This document shows, one piece after another, positions 32,778-36,303 of a DNA stretch of 36,303 nt. The stretch is from the NCBI GenBank assembly GCA_027484835.1, contig JAIXSF010000097.1, positions 1-36,303 of the forward strand. The letters run 5' to 3'. A model generated the notes under the pieces. The model did not search any database, had not been told where the DNA came from, and saw only the letters and a list, made by a program, of their open reading frames with translations. The stretch comes from Rhizobiaceae bacterium. GTDB lineage: Bacteria; Pseudomonadota; Alphaproteobacteria; Rhizobiales; Rhizobiaceae. Each line of letters starts with the position of its first letter. The stretch's first letter is position 1. The translations under genes were made by a program, and so were the position numbers.

Positions 32778-34256
32778 TCAAATCGCTTCGGGAAGCCTAT
32801 AGTCGCTTGCAACCTCGAGTGCGGCCAATGTCGCGTTCCGGCGAGCGAGCGTCTCGCGGTAGTCCTGCGCTTCGACGTCGCGGAAAAATGGTGCGCCAGG
32901 AGCAAGTCTTGTGACCGCAGCTTCAACCTCCTCAATGCGAGCCCGGAAGAACTCCTTCCGGAAATTCTGCGCATTAATTCGAACAGCTTCGAACTCTCTA
33001 TGGAGAGCTCGTTCGAGCGCCGGTGCGTCATCGCTGTAAATGATGGCGTGCGTGTCGAAAGTGAACGGAACGCTCGCGTCGCCGAGCTCGCGGACGCGGT
33101 CTGCCGGATCTAGCCTCCGCGTTAGACCGATCTTGACGACGTCGTCGCCGAACGACCCGATATTCGAAATGATGTACACGTAGCCGGATTTAGTCTTCTC
33201 GGCCATGGCTTGCGCACGTTCGAACTTCGCATGTGCTTCCTCGAGATCACGCTCCAGCATCGCAATTTGCGCATTGAAGGCCTCGAGCTTCGGCCCGACT
33301 GCACGTTCGGCTTCCGCCTTCGCCTTGTCGAGGAGGCGCTTATAACGGGCCTCCTCTTCCTCGGCGCGCTCCATGTCACGAACGAGCTTTAGCTCCTCTT
33401 TTTGCGCCCTGGCAAGTTCCGCTCGCTCTTCCTTCTCAGCCTTGAGCTTTTCGCGATATTCATGCGTGAGGAAGAGTTCCTCCAAGCGAAGCTTCAAATA
33501 GCCTTCCGTGATGAATACTTGGTTGGATTCATTCAGTTTGTTGATTTGGGCGAAGGCAGTTCCGATTCTTTTTTCCATCGCGTTAACGTTGTTCCAGCGC
33601 GTGTTGGCGATTGCCGCGTCACATTCGTTGTTAAAAGCGCGCAACGTCAGCCTGATGTTTCGGTTGGTCATCGTCTGACCTTTGGCGGTGCTACCATCCA
33701 CCGTCCAAGTTGTCGGGCAGATCACTGCGGCTTTGTCGGTGACCATATTCTTCTGCGCCGCCCGCACGCGTTCAATATTTCGTTTGTACTCCTCGCTGTC
33801 CGTATAATCGAAATGAGGTTCGTAGACGCCCATCTCCGCGAAGGCGAGCTTCTCATCAAAAATTGCAACTTCTTTAATGAGGCGATCGTATATGGCCTTT
33901 TTTTCTGCGTACGACGAACGCAGCGCCGAAAGGTCGGTATTGAGCGTATTGATCGAGCCTTGAACGGCTTCCGCCTCTTTATCCAAATCCATGATTGGCT
34001 TGTAGCGTTGCTCGACCTTGCGAATGAATTCCACGAGCGCGTTCTTTTCAGTTTCGATCTCGGCGCCTCGAGTTTGCGCCACGCCGAGCGCGCCGTGGCT
34101 TTCTGTGAGCGCACTATGCGCCTCCGCGAGGGATTTTTCGGCGCGCTTTCTCAAACCATCCGCCCGGATAAATTTGTAAATGAAAAACGCCATAATGAAC
34201 GGGCACAGGATCAACACGATCCCAACTCCTGCACCGATAGCCTGCTCGTTTGTCAT
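32778..34256 (-). CDS. Membrane-anchored DUF4041 / GIY-YIG (T5orf172) protein
   Basis: A 492-aa protein. An N-terminal membrane helix ('GVGIVLILCPFIMAFFIYKFI', about 9-29) is followed by a coiled coil (about 40-120), a DUF4041 region ('FEMGVYEPHFDYTDSEEYK'-like, 'MTNRNIRLTLRAFNNECDAAI'), a second long Glu/Lys/Arg-rich coiled coil (about 260-355) and a C-terminal T5orf172/Mug113-type GIY-YIG domain ('GYVYIISNIGSF', 'VVKIGLTRRLDPADRV', 'ALERALHREF'). The family is common in phages and defence regions and may cut nucleic acid at the membrane; the target is unknown. It is a single gene, convergent with the second MBL gene. Confidence 0.87.
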   Translation of the reverse strand: MTNEQAIGAGVGIVLILCPFIMAFFIYKFIRADGLRKRAEKSLAEAHSALTESHGALGVAQTRGAEIETEKNALVEFIRKVEQRYKPIMDLDKEAEAVQGSINTLNTDLSALRSSYAEKKAIYDRLIKEVAIFDEKLAFAEMGVYEPHFDYTDSEEYKRNIERVRAAQKNMVTDKAAVICPTTWTVDGSTAKGQTMTNRNIRLTLRAFNNECDAAIANTRWNNVNAMEKRIGTAFAQINKLNESNQVFITEGYLKLRLEELFLTHEYREKLKAEKEERAELARAQKEELKLVRDMERAEEEEARYKRLLDKAKAEAERAVGPKLEAFNAQIAMLERDLEEAHAKFERAQAMAEKTKSGYVYIISNIGSFGDDVVKIGLTRRLDPADRVRELGDASVPFTFDTHAIIYSDDAPALERALHREFEAVRINAQNFRKEFFRARIEEVEAAVTRLAPGAPFFRDVEAQDYRETLARRNATLAALEVASDYRLPEAI

Positions 34257-34372
34257 GAATTTCTCCCACCTCTAGTAGCAGAAGATTGCTTTGCCCTGCA
34301 CGTTAGAGTCAAGGAATCCGAAGACAATCAACCACTGAGAATTAACCATCGGCGATCATTTGATGTGAGCCA

Positions 34373-35068
34373 CTACGTTACGTCGTCATGCGCATCATCG
34401 CTCGCTTCCGCGAATAGCGCCGCAGCCATTTCATTCCTGCTGAGCAACCCCGCATCCTCGAGCGCCTCGATATCCGGCAGATCGCGGAGCGTCTCCATGC
34501 CGAAGGCGGAGAGAAAGTGCTTGGTCGTCACATAGGTATACGGCGCTCCGGGCGTCGGGCTGCGCGGCCCTGAGGCAATAAATCCAGCGCCCCGGAGCGC
34601 CCCGATGGTGTCGCGGCTGACCTCCTTGCCGAAGACCTTCGACAGCTCGCTTCTTGTCACCGGCTGGAAATGTCCCACCGCCATCAGCACCATCGCCTCG
34701 AACTCCGACAGCGCTGCGGCCGCCGCGCGGGTCGGCGCGGTCGAGGCGCGGATGGTCTCGCCAAAACGGACCCGAGTGCGGTGCTGCCAGCCGCCGGCGA
34801 CGGAAACCAATTCATAGGGCCGATCGCGCAATTCCTCCTGCAGATCGTCGATCAAGAGATCGATGCTGCACCCCTCGCCGACCACCCGCGCCAACGTCTC
34901 GCGACTGACTGGCTCGGCCGAGGCGAAAATCACCGCCTCGATCCGCAGCATCCATTCGCGCCAGCGCAGCTCCGGCGGCAGTTCTTCCAACTCCTTGTCA
35001 TAAAGGATTTCATCCTCCAACCTCGATTTGCTTCCACGATGTGCCTTGGTTGCGCTCGGTCCGGCCAT
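34373..35068 (-). CDS. ScpB-like segregation/condensation protein
   Basis: A 231-aa protein of the ScpB family (SMC-associated kleisin partner) with tandem winged helices: 'RIEAVIFASAEPVSRETLARVVG' and 'IDLLIDDLQEEL' in the first, and 'LSEFEAMVLMAVGHFQPVTRSELSKVFGKEVSRDTIGALRGAGFI' compatible with the second. No ScpA or SMC is nearby, so this is a mobile-element paralog that probably does not serve the chromosomal condensin. It starts two bases after the DUF1403 stop, forming an operon with it. The N-terminus (about 25 residues) is basic and variable. Confidence 0.85.
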   Translation of the reverse strand: MAGPSATKAHRGSKSRLEDEILYDKELEELPPELRWREWMLRIEAVIFASAEPVSRETLARVVGEGCSIDLLIDDLQEELRDRPYELVSVAGGWQHRTRVRFGETIRASTAPTRAAAAALSEFEAMVLMAVGHFQPVTRSELSKVFGKEVSRDTIGALRGAGFIASGPRSPTPGAPYTYVTTKHFLSAFGMETLRDLPDIEALEDAGLLSRNEMAAALFAEASDDAHDDVT

Positions 35069-35070
35069 CG

Positions 35071-36024
35071 TTACAGCCCATAGATCCGGAAGGATGTGCG
35101 GCCGGAGAGCTCCCGCACGGCGCCAAACCCTTCGAGCCGTTCAAACAGCCGGGTCGCGGCCCAGCGGGACAGCTTACTGCCGGGCGCCGACGCCGGCACG
35201 GCGTCATCCTCGAGCAGTTCTTGAATGACGGCGCCGGCCCCTTTCGTCCGCACCTTCGGCGCAGCGGTCAGCAGCGTATCGGCGCGCCGCGCGATCTCGC
35301 TGGCGACGCGCAACGCCGTGTTTGTCCCGTTGACCAGGGCGAGGCAGACGGCGCGCGGGAAACCGGCCTCGCCCGGCCGCACGCGTCCCCTGCCCCCGAT
35401 GGTCCGAAACGCCGGACCGTAGCGTTCCGCCATCAGCAGCGGCACGGGGCGATCCCATTTCAGCATGGCGGCGATCAGCCTGTCGGCAAGCGCCCAGGCC
35501 AGCGGCTCGGCGTCGGGGCGATCGGCACCAAGCGCCGTCACCAGATCGGCTGCGGCAAAAGGCACGACACGGCCGGACTGCAGCGCTGCGTCGGCGTGAT
35601 CGACGGCGGCCGCCAGCCGATCGTCCCATGCCAGTCCCATGAGTTCAGCCAATTCGGCCACGCTCTTCGAGGTAAAGCCGGGTTTTCGGCTCGCGATCCT
35701 TTTGTAGGCCAAAAACACTCTGCCGGCCGGTCCAGGATCGTCGCCTGGCGCCGTCAGCAGCACCGCGTCGCGCAGCGCCTTCTCGTCCTCGTTCCGCCCC
35801 ATCAAGCGCACGCCCCCCGCGGCGCATTTGAGGGCCTGGCGGGAGCGCCAGCAGCCAGCCCAAAGAGGCTCGGCGCGCACCAGATCGTCCAGGGATTTCA
35901 AAGCGATGCCGGCGGCGAAGGCGGCGTCCGGTTCCGTCAGCTCGCGGCCGCGCGGCAAAGCCCAAGCCGGCAGAGGAGCGGTCGGCGAGAGGGTGTTGGC
36001 GGCGGTGAAAGCGAGCGAATCCAT
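35071..36024 (-). CDS. DUF1403 family protein
   Basis: A 317-aa, helix-rich, Ala/Arg-rich protein of the DUF1403 family ('[31 protein letters not shown]', '[25 protein letters not shown]', '[14 protein letters not shown]'). The function is unknown. It is regularly found with a ScpB-like gene and a tyrosine recombinase in rhizobia, as here, which suggests a role in that element's integration or maintenance. It begins 125 bases from the divergent gene at 36149 and is followed at once by ScpB. Confidence 0.85.
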   Translation of the reverse strand: MDSLAFTAANTLSPTAPLPAWALPRGRELTEPDAAFAAGIALKSLDDLVRAEPLWAGCWRSRQALKCAAGGVRLMGRNEDEKALRDAVLLTAPGDDPGPAGRVFLAYKRIASRKPGFTSKSVAELAELMGLAWDDRLAAAVDHADAALQSGRVVPFAAADLVTALGADRPDAEPLAWALADRLIAAMLKWDRPVPLLMAERYGPAFRTIGGRGRVRPGEAGFPRAVCLALVNGTNTALRVASEIARRADTLLTAAPKVRTKGAGAVIQELLEDDAVPASAPGSKLSRWAATRLFERLEGFGAVRELSGRTSFRIYGL

Positions 36025-36148
36025 GGCCGCGAGCCTACCTGATGCGTGCAGTTTATACCAGTCTATTCGACCATAACCGCACGCCTTGTCTTCATCTTAT
36101 AATGATTGATAAGATTGCATTATCGTTTGTTTTGCACATTATAGATAA
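36025..36148. promoter_or_regulatory. Divergent A/T-rich promoter region
   Basis: About 125 bases separating the DUF1403 gene from the rightward partial gene, clearly richer in A/T than its surroundings. It contains an inverted repeat TCTTAT-aatgattg-ATAAGA (36095-36114), a candidate operator. A TATAGAT box lies only three bases before the ATG at 36149, too close to serve as -10 for a leadered message. Confidence 0.4.
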
Positions 36149-36303
36149 ATGGCCCGAATCGACGATGAAAACAGTGAAAATCACGCTCAGGAGAGCTCAG
36201 CGCCGTCTGACAGCACGGCGGTTTCCGTTGATGTTTCCGCGGCCGGGGTCCCGGCCGGCCGGCCCTCCCCTCTTGCCAAGGCCAACGCCGGCGTGCCGGC
36301 CCA
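36149..36303 (+). CDS. Partial gene, probable integrase N-terminus
   Basis: The first 51 codons of a gene that runs off the window end. They read 'MARIDDENSENHAQESSAPS' and then a Val/Ala/Pro-rich stretch, low-complexity and disordered. Position next to DUF1403 and ScpB, in opposite direction, is where a tyrosine recombinase normally lies in this gene set, and such N-termini are usual for it. No catalytic part is inside the window, so the assignment rests on context alone. Confidence 0.5.
   Translation, partial: MARIDDENSENHAQESSAPSDSTAVSVDVSAAGVPAGRPSPLAKANAGVPA

Noticed and set aside
1-36303. CRISPR array or phage structural genes
   Set aside because: No regularly spaced direct repeats and no capsid, tail, terminase or portal motifs were found in any frame.

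Overview
The window looks like accessory DNA, plasmid or integrative element, of an alphaproteobacterium of the Hyphomicrobiales (Rhizobium/Agrobacterium/Sinorhizobium/Mesorhizobium type). The grounds are the high G+C and a set of rhizobial plasmid genes that I recognise: DUF736, an ArdC-type zincin, a ParB-nuclease protein, a giant methylase-helicase, DUF3085, DUF1419 and DUF3991-TOPRIM proteins, RepB-C-terminal ParB proteins beside a serine recombinase, and a ScpB-like/DUF1403 pair beside a probable integrase. No replication initiator, rRNA, tRNA or CRISPR array is visible, so I cannot say which replicon this is.

Layout. (1) 0.2-19.3 kb is the plasmid 'maintenance/anti-restriction' backbone, almost all on the minus strand. 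It carries DUF736, ArdC, several conserved hypotheticals, a ParB-like protein, a 1705-aa DarB-like methylase-helicase, DUF3085, DUF1419, a DUF3991-TOPRIM protein, DUF429 and a DnaQ-like exonuclease. Two genes break the strand pattern: a small zinc-finger gene near 1.3 kb that is broken by one extra C, and a trypsin-like protein at 8.1-8.9 kb. Related palindromic elements lie at 15.5 and 16.6 kb. (2) 19.4-23.5 kb is a mobility/regulation module: two tandem ParB/RepB-like genes translationally coupled to a large serine recombinase, with a divergent helix-turn-helix gene. (3) 23.8-34.3 kb is cargo with more A/T-rich stretches. It holds an AlbA_2 (Schlafen-like) protein, an MNT-type nucleotidyltransferase, a WYL regulator of the CapW/BrxR kind, and a divergent operon encoding a metallo-beta-lactamase (MBL) fold protein, an E2-E1-JAB triple fusion and a four-helix membrane protein. 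A second MBL protein and a membrane-anchored DUF4041/GIY-YIG protein follow. (4) 34.4-36.3 kb has the ScpB-like gene, the DUF1403 gene and the first part of a divergent gene that is probably a tyrosine recombinase.

The cargo between the two recombinase modules reads as a defence island. The most interesting part is the ubiquitin-like operon at 27.5-31.8 kb. One polypeptide carries an E2-like domain (Cys102), an E1-like adenylating domain (GAGSVGS, candidate Cys539) and a JAB/JAMM peptidase (E633, H697/H699, D709). No separate ubiquitin-like gene is visible, and the upstream MBL protein ends in a low-complexity tail with the terminus GG-DD. My inference is that JAB trims the tail and E1/E2 conjugate the MBL protein, by analogy with Cap2/Cap3 acting on the cyclase C-terminus in type II CBASS. 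The four-helix membrane protein would be the candidate effector, and the WYL protein with an inverted repeat at 27316-27340 the switch. All functional statements come from reading motifs; no searches were run.
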